The notes under the pieces: model-generated | What the model was told of the DNA's origin: nothing | Database searches by the model: none | The model's input: only the letters and a program-made list of their open reading frames with translations | Virus record (IMG/VR): IMGVR_UViG_3300020419_000016 | Coordinates: 1 to 61,769 of that record | DNA from: a virus | Reading direction: 5' to 3' (one strand) | Length of the DNA stretch: 61,769 nt | In this document: in pieces, positions 37,657-45,222 of the stretch | How the letters are laid out: each line of letters starts with the position of its first letter | Numbering within the stretch: position 1 is the first letter of the stretch | Position numbers and translations under genes: made by a program

Positions 37657-38504
37657 TAAATAAATCCATCTTGATCTGTAAGACTTCCGCCATTAACAAA
37701 ATCATCTAAACTAAATCTTGCAACTTTACGTCTGCTGTAAATTGGTTGACATGTTACCGAAACCATACTTGAAATAGGTACCCAAGAACCCATTGGTCCT
37801 ATGTCAACTTTCATATAATCAACATCTGGTTCAAGGTTAACTGTAAAGTTTGTAATAATTACTGGAACATTAGGTAAAACATAATCTCCATAACCTGTTA
37901 GTTTTACTAACGGCGGAGGTGCACCTTGATTACTTGTATCACCGTAAGCCATTTTAGTTACAGAACGTAAATAGTGTACAGCTGCAATCCAATATAATCC
38001 TTCTAGTGAATTTTCTATCATAAAATGTCCAGTTACTACCATTGCTTTCGGATCTGAGTTCTGATAAGCAAAATAAGGATAATTACTATGTACAGGGGTA
38101 ACAGCCTGATATGATGCATCATGTTGCATCATAATTTGTGGAGTATATGGAAAAACCATACCGCCTGTTTCAACTAAAGGTGCTAATAAAGGACTACTTG
38201 CCATTGTGGATGGAACACTTAATTTAACTCGCCAATCATATTCTGAAGACGACCCAAATGTCGCACCTACAATGCCCTTTGCCAAAGGATTTGCACCTGG
38301 TAATAAATTTAAGGCTCTCGCAGCTTTTCCAAATCCTGTATCTGATAAAAAATCAGTTACACGCTGGACCACACCACCTGTTGTACCTTTACCTACGTTT
38401 AACGCTTCTGAACCAACTGTTGCAGATACGCTTGCAGCCGCATTAGCTAATTGTCCGCCGTCGGTTGCGGCGTTAGTACGTATTGTTGAATTTCTTGTTG
38501 CCAT
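37656..38504 (-). CDS. 48: Baseplate tail-tube cap protein gp48/gp54-like
   Basis: A 282-aa protein with an Ala/Ser/Thr-rich N-terminal segment followed by SSEYDWRVKLSVPSTMASSP, FPYTPQIMMQHDASYQAVTP and NSDPKAMVVTGHFMIENSLE. These are typical of the gp48 family that caps the baseplate hub and starts tail-tube assembly, whose fold resembles the tube protein. It is the first gene of the leftward baseplate run, with AGGAG before its ATG. Whether it matches T4 gp48 or gp54 cannot be separated by eye. Confidence 0.82.
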   Translation of the reverse strand: MATRNSTIRTNAATDGGQLANAAASVSATVGSEALNVGKGTTGGVVQRVTDFLSDTGFGKAARALNLLPGANPLAKGIVGATFGSSSEYDWRVKLSVPSTMASSPLLAPLVETGGMVFPYTPQIMMQHDASYQAVTPVHSNYPYFAYQNSDPKAMVVTGHFMIENSLEGLYWIAAVHYLRSVTKMAYGDTSNQGAPPPLVKLTGYGDYVLPNVPVIITNFTVNLEPDVDYMKVDIGPMGSWVPISSMVSVTCQPIYSRRKVARFSLDDFVNGGSLTDQDGFI

Positions 38505-38526
38505 AGTTTTGGTAACTCCTATACAT

Positions 38527-38534
38527 TATTTAGT
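38527..38534 (-). promoter_or_regulatory. Weak late promoter box (ACTAAATA) for the baseplate run
   Basis: On the minus strand ACTAAATA lies 22 nt before the gp48 ATG. It departs from TATAAATA at the first two bases, so the call is tentative, but a late start is expected here. It touches the -35 hexamer of the gp55 promoter on the other strand. Confidence 0.4.
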
Positions 38535-38562
38535 TGACAAAATTAACTACATACATTATAAT
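38534..38562 (+). promoter_or_regulatory. Consensus sigma-70 promoter of gp55
   Basis: TTGACA (38534-38539), a 17-bp spacer and TATAAT (38557-38562), both hexamers perfect. Transcription would start near 38569, 15 nt before the gp55 ATG, with GGAG between. Host polymerase should use it without any phage factor. Confidence 0.88.
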
Positions 38563-38583
38563 AGAGTATAACCTGGAGAAAAA

Positions 38584-39417
38584 ATGAAAAAAGTAAATTA
38601 TTTAAACAATAAGGATATATTATCCGAAATACATAAATCAAAAGGCACGTTTAGTAGTTTTACTGATGATTCATACCATCAGTTTGATATAATTTTACCA
38701 AGTTTGGATAGAATTAACATACGAACTATAGCCGAAGCTAAACGTAACAAAGCCAAAAGACTTGGGTTAGCTGATTATGACAATAAAAAAGCACAAGGCA
38801 TTAAAGTAAAACTTGCTGAATGCGAAGTGGATTATCGAAAGATTACTAAAGATGAACTAATTTTTAGGATTATGACATTTGATCATATTCCTGAAGAAAA
38901 AGGTAGAAAGAAAAACCCTAAAACAATAGCTGATACTAAAGTTAAATTAAATTTTCCACCATTTCAACACTATAAGTTTGATGAAAATGACAAACTAGTG
39001 TGTGTAGGAAAAAGTCATTGGGTCGGAGGAATGGAAAACGGATACTTTTCTAAATCAGACGGACAAGCGACACCTAAACTAGCAAATATGTGGATCAAAT
39101 TATGCGAAAGATATGCTACTAGAGGAAACGTAAGAGGCTATACATATAACGACGAAATGAAAGGTCAAGCGATTTTGCAATTAGCACAAATTGGTTTACA
39201 ATTTGACGAATCAAAATCTAATAATCCATTTGCTTACTACACGGCGGCTGTAACTAATAGCTTTGTACGAGTGATAAATTTAGAGAAGCGTAATCAAAAC
39301 ATTAGAGACGATATATTAGAACAAAACGGAATGGATCCTAGTTATACCAGACAACACGCAGGTGAATGGGAAAGCTACATGAAAAGAGAAGCAGAAGCTA
39401 GAGCTAAACAAAATTAA
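38584..39417 (+). CDS. 55: Late-transcription sigma factor gp55
   Basis: A 277-aa protein. Residues 165-250 (LANMWIKLCERYATRGNVRG, then YTYNDEMKGQAILQLAQIGL and PFAYYTAAVTNSFVRVINLE) are the conserved core of T4 gp55, the small sigma-70-family protein that directs host polymerase to TATAAATA late promoters. T4 gp55 is 185 aa; the extra N-terminal ~160 residues are basic and of unknown role. It stands alone behind a perfect host-type promoter, as expected for a middle or early gene that starts the late programme. The many late boxes in this window are its presumed targets. Confidence 0.93.
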   Translation: MKKVNYLNNKDILSEIHKSKGTFSSFTDDSYHQFDIILPSLDRINIRTIAEAKRNKAKRLGLADYDNKKAQGIKVKLAECEVDYRKITKDELIFRIMTFDHIPEEKGRKKNPKTIADTKVKLNFPPFQHYKFDENDKLVCVGKSHWVGGMENGYFSKSDGQATPKLANMWIKLCERYATRGNVRGYTYNDEMKGQAILQLAQIGLQFDESKSNNPFAYYTAAVTNSFVRVINLEKRNQNIRDDILEQNGMDPSYTRQHAGEWESYMKREAEARAKQN

Positions 39418-39420
39418 CTG

Positions 39421-39449
39421 TTGACTTCTTACGTAAAATACCGTATAAT
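39421..39449 (+). promoter_or_regulatory. Sigma-70 promoter of the gp47-gp46 operon
   Basis: TTGACT (39421-39426), a 17-bp spacer and TATAAT (39444-39449). The -35 has one mismatch. It begins 3 nt after the gp55 stop. Transcription would start near 39456, 20 nt before the gp47 start. Confidence 0.83.
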
Positions 39450-39475
39450 AACAATGAGATACAAAAGGAGTAATT

Positions 39476-40486
39476 TTGTTTAAGAAAGCGGCAGTATTTA
39501 CTGATATTCACCTTGGGTTAAAAGGGAATAGTAAAGTACACAACGACGATTGTGAAGAGTTTGTAGATTGGTTTATCCAAAATGCAAAAGATAACGGTTG
39601 CGAAACCGGAATATTCTGTGGTGATTGGCATCACAATAGAAATTCATTAAATTTAACCACTATGGATGCAACTATACGTTCAATGGAAAAGCTAGGTGCA
39701 TCATTTGAACAGTTTTTCTTCTTCGATGGTAACCACGATCTTTATTATAAAGATAAAAGAGATGTTAATTCAACAGCATTTGCTAAACACATTCCAGGTA
39801 TTACCTTTATCGATAAAATTACTACCAAAGAAGATGTAACATTAGTTCCTTGGCTTGTAGGTGAAGAGTGGAAGAAGATTAAAAATATTAAAAGTAAATA
39901 TATGTTTGGTCATTTTGAACTTCCTAGTTTCTATATGAACGCTATGGTACAGATGCCTGATACAGGAGAGTTACAGGCTTCGCATTTTGAACATCAAGAA
40001 TATGTTTTTAGTGGACACTTTCATAAAAGACAAAAACAAGGTAAAATTTATTACATAGGAAATGCATTTCCTCACAACTATGCAGATGCATGGGATGACA
40101 AACGAGGAATGATGATACTAGATAGAGAAAACAATAAAGAACCAGAGTATATTGACTGGGTAGATTGTCCTAAATATAGAACAACAACTTTAAGTCAATT
40201 GTTAGACCCTAAACAAAACATTATTAAAAGTAAAATGTATTTGAGAGTTACTATTGATGTTCCCATCAGTTATGAAGAAGCTAGTTTTATTAAAGAAACA
40301 TTTATTAGCCAACACAAATGTAGAGAAATTAGTTTAATTCCACAAAAACAGGTTGAAGAAATATCTACTGAACTAGATATTCAACAGTTTGAATCTGTTG
40401 ACCAAATAGTTGCAGGCGAAATTGCCGCAATTGACTCCGATAACTTTAACAAAAAGACACTTATGGACATTTATAGCGACCTATGA
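39476..40486 (+). CDS. 47: Recombination endonuclease subunit gp47 (Mre11-like), TTG start
   Basis: A 336-aa calcineurin-type nuclease. The metal-binding motifs appear in order: FTDIHLG (residue 8), FCGDWHHNRNS (about 45), DGNHDLY (about 84), FGHFE (about 143) and SGHFHKRQ (about 180). T4 gp47 is 339 aa. With gp46 it forms the Rad50/Mre11-like complex that resects DNA ends for recombination-dependent replication and degrades host DNA. The start is TTG at 39476, supported by AAAAGGAG 5-6 nt upstream and by the Mre11 N-terminus beginning at once. The stop overlaps the gp46 ATG by 4 bases. Confidence 0.95.
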   Translation: MFKKAAVFTDIHLGLKGNSKVHNDDCEEFVDWFIQNAKDNGCETGIFCGDWHHNRNSLNLTTMDATIRSMEKLGASFEQFFFFDGNHDLYYKDKRDVNSTAFAKHIPGITFIDKITTKEDVTLVPWLVGEEWKKIKNIKSKYMFGHFELPSFYMNAMVQMPDTGELQASHFEHQEYVFSGHFHKRQKQGKIYYIGNAFPHNYADAWDDKRGMMILDRENNKEPEYIDWVDCPKYRTTTLSQLLDPKQNIIKSKMYLRVTIDVPISYEEASFIKETFISQHKCREISLIPQKQVEEISTELDIQQFESVDQIVAGEIAAIDSDNFNKKTLMDIYSDL

Positions 40487-42255
40487 TAGAAATTAAAGAT
40501 TTAACAGTAAAGAACTTCATGAGTGTGGGTAATCAAACCCAGGCTGTAGATTTTAATCAGCAACAACTAACTTTAGTATTAGGTGAAAACTTAGATCAAG
40601 GTGGTGATGATAGCGGTTCACGTAACGGAACAGGAAAAACTACTATTATCAATGCTTTGAGCTATGCATTATACGGTCAAGCACTTACAAACATTAAACG
40701 CAACAACTTAATTAATAAAACTAACAGTAAAGGTATGTTAGTTACACTTCATTTTGAAAAAAATGGCGTAGACTACAGGATTGAGCGTGGTAGAGGCCCT
40801 AACTTACTTAAATTTTTTATAAACAATCAAGAACAAGAGCTAGTTGACGAAAGTCAAGGCGATAGTCGTAAAACACAAGAGTTTATCAATGACTTATTAG
40901 ACATGAGTCATGATATGTTCAAGCATATTGTTGCACTTAATACATATACTGAGCCGTTTCTTGCTATGAAGCAAAACGATCAACGTGCAATTATTGAACA
41001 ACTATTAGGAATTACTATACTATCTGAAAAAGCAGAGTCTTTAAAAGAACAAATTAAAAAAACTAAAGAATTAGTTACTGAAGAAACTTTAAAAATTGAA
41101 GCAATACAAACTGCTAATGAAAAAATAAATGCAACTATTGAAAATCTACAAGGTACGCAACGTGCATGGATGTCTAAGAAAGATCAAGATATTAAAAAAC
41201 TACAAAGTAGCATAGACGAGCTAGAGCATGTTGATATTAATACTGAACTTGACTTACATGAAAAATTAAGTACATGGAACGAACATAATAATAAAATTAT
41301 GGCTCTTAAAAAAGAATTAAGCACACTTGAGCCTGCATTAGTACGTGCTGACAAGACTGTAGAAAAAGCATCTAAAGATATCGCAGATCTTGATAATGCT
41401 ACTTGCTATACTTGTGGACAAGCACTACATGATGACAAAAAAGATGAAATTTTAGATAGAAAAAATAAAGAACTTGAAGATGCTATAGCATATCAAACCG
41501 AAGTAGGTGATAAACTTATTGATGTTTCAAAAGGACTTGAAAGTATTGGTGAGATTAATGGAAAGCCTACAACATTTTACGAGACAGCTAAAGAAGCGTA
41601 TGAGCATAGACAGAATGTTGATAGCTTAAAACAATCCTTATCTAACAAAGAACAGGAAATTGATCCTTACCAAACACAAATTGACGAGCTAAACAATAGT
41701 GCCGTGCAAGAAATTAATTGGGATCCTGTTAATAGATTAGATAATTTTAAAGAACATCAAGAATTTTTATTAAAGTTGTTAACAAATAAAGATAGCTTTA
41801 TACGAAAAAAGATTATTGATCAAAATTTAGCATACCTTAATAATAGACTTACTTACTTCTTGGATAAACTAGGTCTTCCACATCAAGTTGTGTTTCAAAA
41901 TGACTTAACAGTTGAAATTACACAACTAGGACAAGACTTAGACTTTGATAATCTAAGTAGAGGTGAACGTAATAGGCTTATACTAGGTATGAGCTTTGCA
42001 TTCCGTGATGTATGGGAAAGTTTATACCAAAAAATTAACTTATTGTTTATTGATGAGTTAATTGATAGCGGAATGGATACTGCTGGTGTTGAAGGTTCAC
42101 TTGCAGTTCTTAAGAAGATGGGGCGTGAGGGTAAGAAAAATGTATATCTTATATCTCACAAGGATGAACTTGTTGGTCGTGTTAATCATGTACTTAGAGT
42201 TGTAAAGGAAAACGGGTTTACTAGTTACGCGAACGACATAGAAATTGTAGAATAG
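40483..42255 (+). CDS. 46: Recombination endonuclease subunit gp46 (Rad50-like)
   Basis: A 590-aa SMC-type ATPase. The Walker A is SRNGTGKTTIINALSYALYG near residues 43-62. Coiled-coil arms flank a zinc hook CYTCGQ near 307. The ABC signature NLSRGERNRL is near 490 and the Walker B LLFIDELIDSG near 520, with a switch His in YLISHKDEL. T4 gp46 is 560 aa. It pairs with gp47 in DNA end processing. The ATGA overlap with gp47 indicates coupled translation at equal dose. Confidence 0.96.
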   Translation: MIEIKDLTVKNFMSVGNQTQAVDFNQQQLTLVLGENLDQGGDDSGSRNGTGKTTIINALSYALYGQALTNIKRNNLINKTNSKGMLVTLHFEKNGVDYRIERGRGPNLLKFFINNQEQELVDESQGDSRKTQEFINDLLDMSHDMFKHIVALNTYTEPFLAMKQNDQRAIIEQLLGITILSEKAESLKEQIKKTKELVTEETLKIEAIQTANEKINATIENLQGTQRAWMSKKDQDIKKLQSSIDELEHVDINTELDLHEKLSTWNEHNNKIMALKKELSTLEPALVRADKTVEKASKDIADLDNATCYTCGQALHDDKKDEILDRKNKELEDAIAYQTEVGDKLIDVSKGLESIGEINGKPTTFYETAKEAYEHRQNVDSLKQSLSNKEQEIDPYQTQIDELNNSAVQEINWDPVNRLDNFKEHQEFLLKLLTNKDSFIRKKIIDQNLAYLNNRLTYFLDKLGLPHQVVFQNDLTVEITQLGQDLDFDNLSRGERNRLILGMSFAFRDVWESLYQKINLLFIDELIDSGMDTAGVEGSLAVLKKMGREGKKNVYLISHKDELVGRVNHVLRVVKENGFTSYANDIEIVE

Positions 42256-42263
42256 GTAATAAA

Positions 42264-42470
42264 ATGGAAGACGATATCCATGATAAACTAATAAAAGCAT
42301 ACTTAGAGTACCATAAAGCAAACGATGCATTTGAATCTAGATGTTCTCACAGAACTCATGCAAGTAGTAGGCGCTGGCTTAGAGAAATTAGGAGTTTAGC
42401 AAAACAGCGTATGGAAGAAATACATACTACGTTCAAAGTCAAGAAAGGTCAGGACGATCAAGAGGCGTAG
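42264..42470 (+). CDS. Small basic protein after gp46
   Basis: A 68-aa helical, Lys/Arg/His-rich protein (AYLEYHKANDAFESRC, RRWLREIRSLAKQRMEEI). No domain recognised. It begins 8 nt after the gp46 stop and ends 11 nt before the GIY-YIG gene, so it is in the recombination operon. Composition suggests nucleic acid binding, which is inference. Confidence 0.65.
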   Translation: MEDDIHDKLIKAYLEYHKANDAFESRCSHRTHASSRRWLREIRSLAKQRMEEIHTTFKVKKGQDDQEA

Positions 42471-42481
42471 GTAAGTACAGA

Positions 42482-42916
42482 ATGCAATGGACTTACCGAG
42501 GAGAAGAAATAGAGCAATTACCAGATGATTGCGAAGGATTTGTATATTTAATAACAAATCTTACTAATAATCGAAAGTACATAGGCAAAAAACTAGCAAG
42601 ATTTAAAACAACTAAGCCACCACTTAAAGGCAAAAAGAATAAAAGGCGAGGACACAAAGAAAGTGACTGGAGAGACTATTGGGGATCATCAGATCATTTG
42701 AATGCAGACGTGCTTAGACTAGGCAAAGACAAATTTACTAGAGAAGTTTTGCATTATTGTCCCAGCAGAGGCGTATTAAGTTACATAGAGGCAAAGGAAC
42801 AGTTTGATCGCAGGGTATTAGAAACAGATGAATACTATAACGGTATCATTAATGTGCGAGTAGGCAGTTCAAAAATCTTAAAAGAACATCTTAAAAACAC
42901 TTTAGGCAAACTATAG
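42482..42916 (+). CDS. GIY-YIG family endonuclease
   Basis: A 144-aa protein opening with the GIY-YIG core: EGFVYLITNLTNNRKYIGKK at residues 18-37, where FVY and YIG stand for the two name motifs, then a basic segment (KGKKNKRRGHKESDWRDYWG) and ARG-poor helices with EAKEQFDRRVLE. The family makes single- or double-strand cuts in DNA repair or homing. No separate DNA-binding repeat domain is seen and it sits in an operon with gp46/gp47, so it may act in recombination and repair and not as a homing enzyme. The hairpin-rich region follows at once. Confidence 0.8.
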   Translation: MQWTYRGEEIEQLPDDCEGFVYLITNLTNNRKYIGKKLARFKTTKPPLKGKKNKRRGHKESDWRDYWGSSDHLNADVLRLGKDKFTREVLHYCPSRGVLSYIEAKEQFDRRVLETDEYYNGIINVRVGSSKILKEHLKNTLGKL

Positions 42917-43320
42917 AACACTGATTGGTCGAGACGCTCGACTCACCTTGAGAACATATCACATATGTTCAGATTCTGGTGCCGTTCAACAGGCTGTATG
43001 CTACGAAAACCCTTTAGCAATAGGAACGAAGCGAGGGATAGCGAAGAAATCCGCGAAGCGGAAAACGGTTTAGCAAATTTTTTCGTGATGTCGACGTAGG
43101 TTGGGAAAGGTCAGAGCCCAGTAGCAAAGTCAAACACCTACTTCCGAATCTCGGCTGTGACGAACTCACATGAAGACCAAGATTAGATGGAACCAGCGAT
43201 TAGGTTCCGTCTGACTGAAACAATCTACATGAAGCAATTACAATTTACTTCGTAAATTGCTTTTACATATATAGTTTGAGCGTAAGCGAAAAACTAAATG
43301 AGCTTTAGCTCATTTCTTAA
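42917..43320 (+). other. Hairpin-rich intergenic region, possible structured RNA
   Basis: About 400 bases without a convincing gene, visibly richer in G+C than its surroundings and packed with perfect hairpins: 42928-42942 (6 bp), 42952-42970 (8 bp), 43050-43062 (5 bp), 43156-43170 (5 bp), 43189-43208 (6 bp) and 43241-43259 (8 bp). Longer pairings are possible: 43096-43101 with 43136-43141 around a 4-bp inner stem, and 42926-42931 (TTGGTC) with 43175-43180 (GACCAA). A 16-base direct repeat with two mismatches is at 43005-43020 and 43061-43076. It follows the GIY-YIG gene on the same strand. No family was recognised (tRNA, tmRNA and RNase P were considered). Structure is visible; function and strand are inferred. 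Confidence 0.5.
43289..43315 (-). terminator. Probable terminator of the 61-aa minus-strand gene
   Basis: A perfect 8-bp hairpin at 43296-43315 with a 4-base loop. On the minus strand it is followed by AGTTTTT, a usable U-run 50 nt after the stop of the small leftward gene. On the plus strand the tail is only TTTCTT, so stopping from that side is doubtful. Confidence 0.55.
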
Positions 43321-43364
43321 CAATCAAGTACATTATCCAATGTGTACAATCGTCATGTGGATCA

Positions 43365-43550
43365 TCAATGTAAATCAGGATCTCTTCCGAACCCATCTTT
43401 TACAGGACTGTATTCAAATGATTCGTATCTGAGCTGTAGATGCGGTTGAGTTTCTTGACACGTAAGTATATATTGATTAGCTTCTTCTATTGAGTTAACT
43501 ATATCAATTTCGTTATCAAGATTGTCTAATATTTTATATTTCGTAATCAT
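43365..43550 (-). CDS. Small unknown protein, 61 aa
   Basis: A short protein (MITKYKILDNLDNEIDIV at the start, GFGRDPDLH at the end), acidic and soluble, not recognised. It stands alone on the minus strand between the hairpin region and the next plus gene. A terminator-like hairpin lies after it and a degenerate late box (TTTAAATA, 43558-43565) ends 7 nt before its ATG; no clear ribosome site is seen. These flanking signals make it more likely than chance, but the call is moderate. Confidence 0.48.
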   Translation of the reverse strand: MITKYKILDNLDNEIDIVNSIEEANQYILTCQETQPHLQLRYESFEYSPVKDGFGRDPDLH

Positions 43551-43578
43551 GAACTATTATTTAAATACCTGAACAGGA

Positions 43579-43586
43579 CATAAATA
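43579..43586 (+). promoter_or_regulatory. T4-type late promoter box (CATAAATA)
   Basis: CATAAATACT lies 30 nt before the ATG at 43617, followed by AAGGAT as a ribosome site. One base departs from TATAAATA. It makes the 462-aa protein a late product. Confidence 0.65.
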
Positions 43587-43616
43587 CTACTAGTTAATAA
43601 AATTAAGGATTTTTCC

Positions 43617-45005
43617 ATGCGAGTTCTGGAAGTTATACAACCAAACAACGATAAACAGCAGTTAGATGAAGCAATTTTTACTACGGCGCTGATTGGCCTA
43701 GTTGGGATGTCTATTGGTGCAGCAGCTATTGAAGCTGGCATTGGAATGGTTAAAAATTGGGCTGATGATTGGGATATCAAAGGATTTAAGCCTACTGGCA
43801 ATCACGTTCCTGATCAAACAACAATCATAGATGGTAAAAAGAAATATGTCTATGTCGAAAAAGAAATGAAATGGACACAACAAAACAAGGTCAAAGGCAA
43901 ATGGAAATTTACTGATCCTAAATACACAGCAAACGTTACTGATGATGTGATTAAAAAAGCTATCAAAAATAAAAAATTAACTTTTCCTAACAAAGCTGCT
44001 GTTGTAGACACTATGCAACGACAGTATATGGAAAAACAAATGAAAAGCGGAAAATTACCCGCTGATGTAAAAGCAGGCTTTAATAAATCAGGTAACTTTC
44101 TTGATGATGTAATAAAAAGAGAAGAAGCTGGCGTAAGAAAAGGTGCAAGAGGAGTTTGGAACAGGATTAAAACTGGAGGTACAAAGATCTTTACTCGTAG
44201 AGTTTTTCAAGCAATTAATGTTTTTATGCCTGTTGCATTAATTGTTAATGCTGTAAGACTCAAAGCATGGTACAAAACAAAATTAAACTGGGGCAAAGGA
44301 GATGGTTTAGGTACTAATCCTTTAGATACTGTTGATACAGGCGGAGTAGTAGGATATCCTCACCCATCTGGTGATCCTGATAAAGTTTATGGAAGAACTG
44401 AATACGATCAGGACATGATAAATCTAAGAACAACTACAGTTAACGCAGGAGTTGCTTGGATGGCAGCTCAAGGTGTTAATGTTTTAGCAGGTGGAATATT
44501 TTGGTTATATGCACAACGCAAAGGTAAAATTATAGATAGGGTTAATAAAAAGAAAACCCTAGCTGGAAAAAGCTGGGCCATAGCAAAATGGATAGGAAGC
44601 ACACCTTTTAGGATAACTGGAAAAATTCTTAAACTGGGATCTGCTGGAGTTTCTGCAGGTTTAGTATACTCAGCGTTTGATAGATCGTTTGCAGAAAAAT
44701 TAGCCAATGCAATGGCTGATTTTATATTTAGATACGATGTATTTGCACAAAAATATTCAACTGCTGAAGATATTACGGAGTATATGATAAAAGAATTAGG
44801 GCCACAAGGTTACGAACAAGCAATGGCCCAAATTGGTCTAGGAACAACGGCTGGTGACGCTTTAGCAAATCAAGATGGTGAGTTAGGTGGAGAAATTAAT
44901 CCTTTAGATAATACTAGTCCAAGTAGTAGTAGTGGTAGCAGTAGCAGTAGTGCTAGAGATACATTTAATAATCTTACTAAGGATGATGATTTCTGGAACA
45001 ATTAG
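43617..45005 (+). CDS. Putative internal virion protein with membrane-seeking segments
   Basis: A 462-aa late protein, not recognised. Hydrophobic stretches near residues 19-45 (TALIGLVGMSIGAAAI), 195-212 (INVFMPVALIVNAV), 270-296 and 330-355 lie between Lys-rich soluble parts. The start, MRVLEVIQPNNDKQQLDEA, ends in LDE|A, matching the LxE site used by the T4 prohead protease gp21. Such short N-terminal leaders target internal proteins into the T4 prohead. A Ser-rich linker (SSSSGSSSSS near 435-450) precedes the C-terminus. Inference: a protein packed in the head and ejected with DNA, perhaps forming a membrane channel. A holin-like or host-membrane role is the alternative. Its stop codon overlaps that of the convergent small gene. 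Confidence 0.5.
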   Translation: MRVLEVIQPNNDKQQLDEAIFTTALIGLVGMSIGAAAIEAGIGMVKNWADDWDIKGFKPTGNHVPDQTTIIDGKKKYVYVEKEMKWTQQNKVKGKWKFTDPKYTANVTDDVIKKAIKNKKLTFPNKAAVVDTMQRQYMEKQMKSGKLPADVKAGFNKSGNFLDDVIKREEAGVRKGARGVWNRIKTGGTKIFTRRVFQAINVFMPVALIVNAVRLKAWYKTKLNWGKGDGLGTNPLDTVDTGGVVGYPHPSGDPDKVYGRTEYDQDMINLRTTTVNAGVAWMAAQGVNVLAGGIFWLYAQRKGKIIDRVNKKKTLAGKSWAIAKWIGSTPFRITGKILKLGSAGVSAGLVYSAFDRSFAEKLANAMADFIFRYDVFAQKYSTAEDITEYMIKELGPQGYEQAMAQIGLGTTAGDALANQDGELGGEINPLDNTSPSSSSGSSSSSARDTFNNLTKDDDFWNN

Positions 45006-45181
45006 ATAAGTGGCATACCAGAGTCTTTAGCATTTTTAATATTTTCCATAACAATTTTATTCATTATTTCAAAATCTTCTAAATCGGTATCATGTAAAAG
45101 AGTGTGAGACTCTACGCCTCCACGCATATACCAACACAGCTGATAGACTTGGTGCTTTATTTCTTTGATCTCATTTTCCAT
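45002..45181 (-). CDS. Small protein after gp26, likely the frameshift partner
   Basis: A 59-residue frame (MENEIKEIKHQVYQLCWYMR, then GG, to a TAA at 45002). QLCWYMRGG followed by a helix with DxEIMNKIVMENIKNAKDSG matches, from memory, a small protein found after gp26 in marine T4-like phages. The ATG at 45181 has no properly spaced ribosome site. The frame is open upstream through the end of gp26 with no other ATG, GTG or TTG, and joins gp26 by a -1 shift at 45235-45241; then it would be the last 77 residues of a 348-aa fusion. Likely role: tail assembly chaperone or hub assembly partner. Its stop overlaps that of the 462-aa protein on the other strand. Confidence 0.7.
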   Translation of the reverse strand: MENEIKEIKHQVYQLCWYMRGGVESHTLLHDTDLEDFEIMNKIVMENIKNAKDSGMPLI

Positions 45182-45222
45182 CTCTTTGGCTAATTCCGAG
45201 AGATCAGAATCCTTTGTTCTAA

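Noticed and set aside
13000-38000. Many 60-120-codon plus-strand frames opposite the baseplate and fibre genes
   Set aside because: They are hydrophobic or Ser/Pro-rich mirrors of Thr/Asn/Asp-rich coding sequence, overlap secure genes fully and lack ribosome sites.
42985-43025. Stretch resembling a tmRNA tag and T-loop (GTTCAACAGG, then GAAAACCCTTTAGCAATAG)
   Set aside because: No acceptor stem, CCA end or proper 5-bp T-arm could be built around it, and the tag frame does not end in the usual small residues.
42998-43099. A 33-codon frame inside the hairpin region (start MLRKPFSNRNEARD, end FFVMST)
   Set aside because: Only a weak AGG precedes the ATG, and the frame crosses a perfect hairpin and repeat units. 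It is more likely an accident of the structured sequence. If relatives conserve the peptide and not the pairing, it should be revived.
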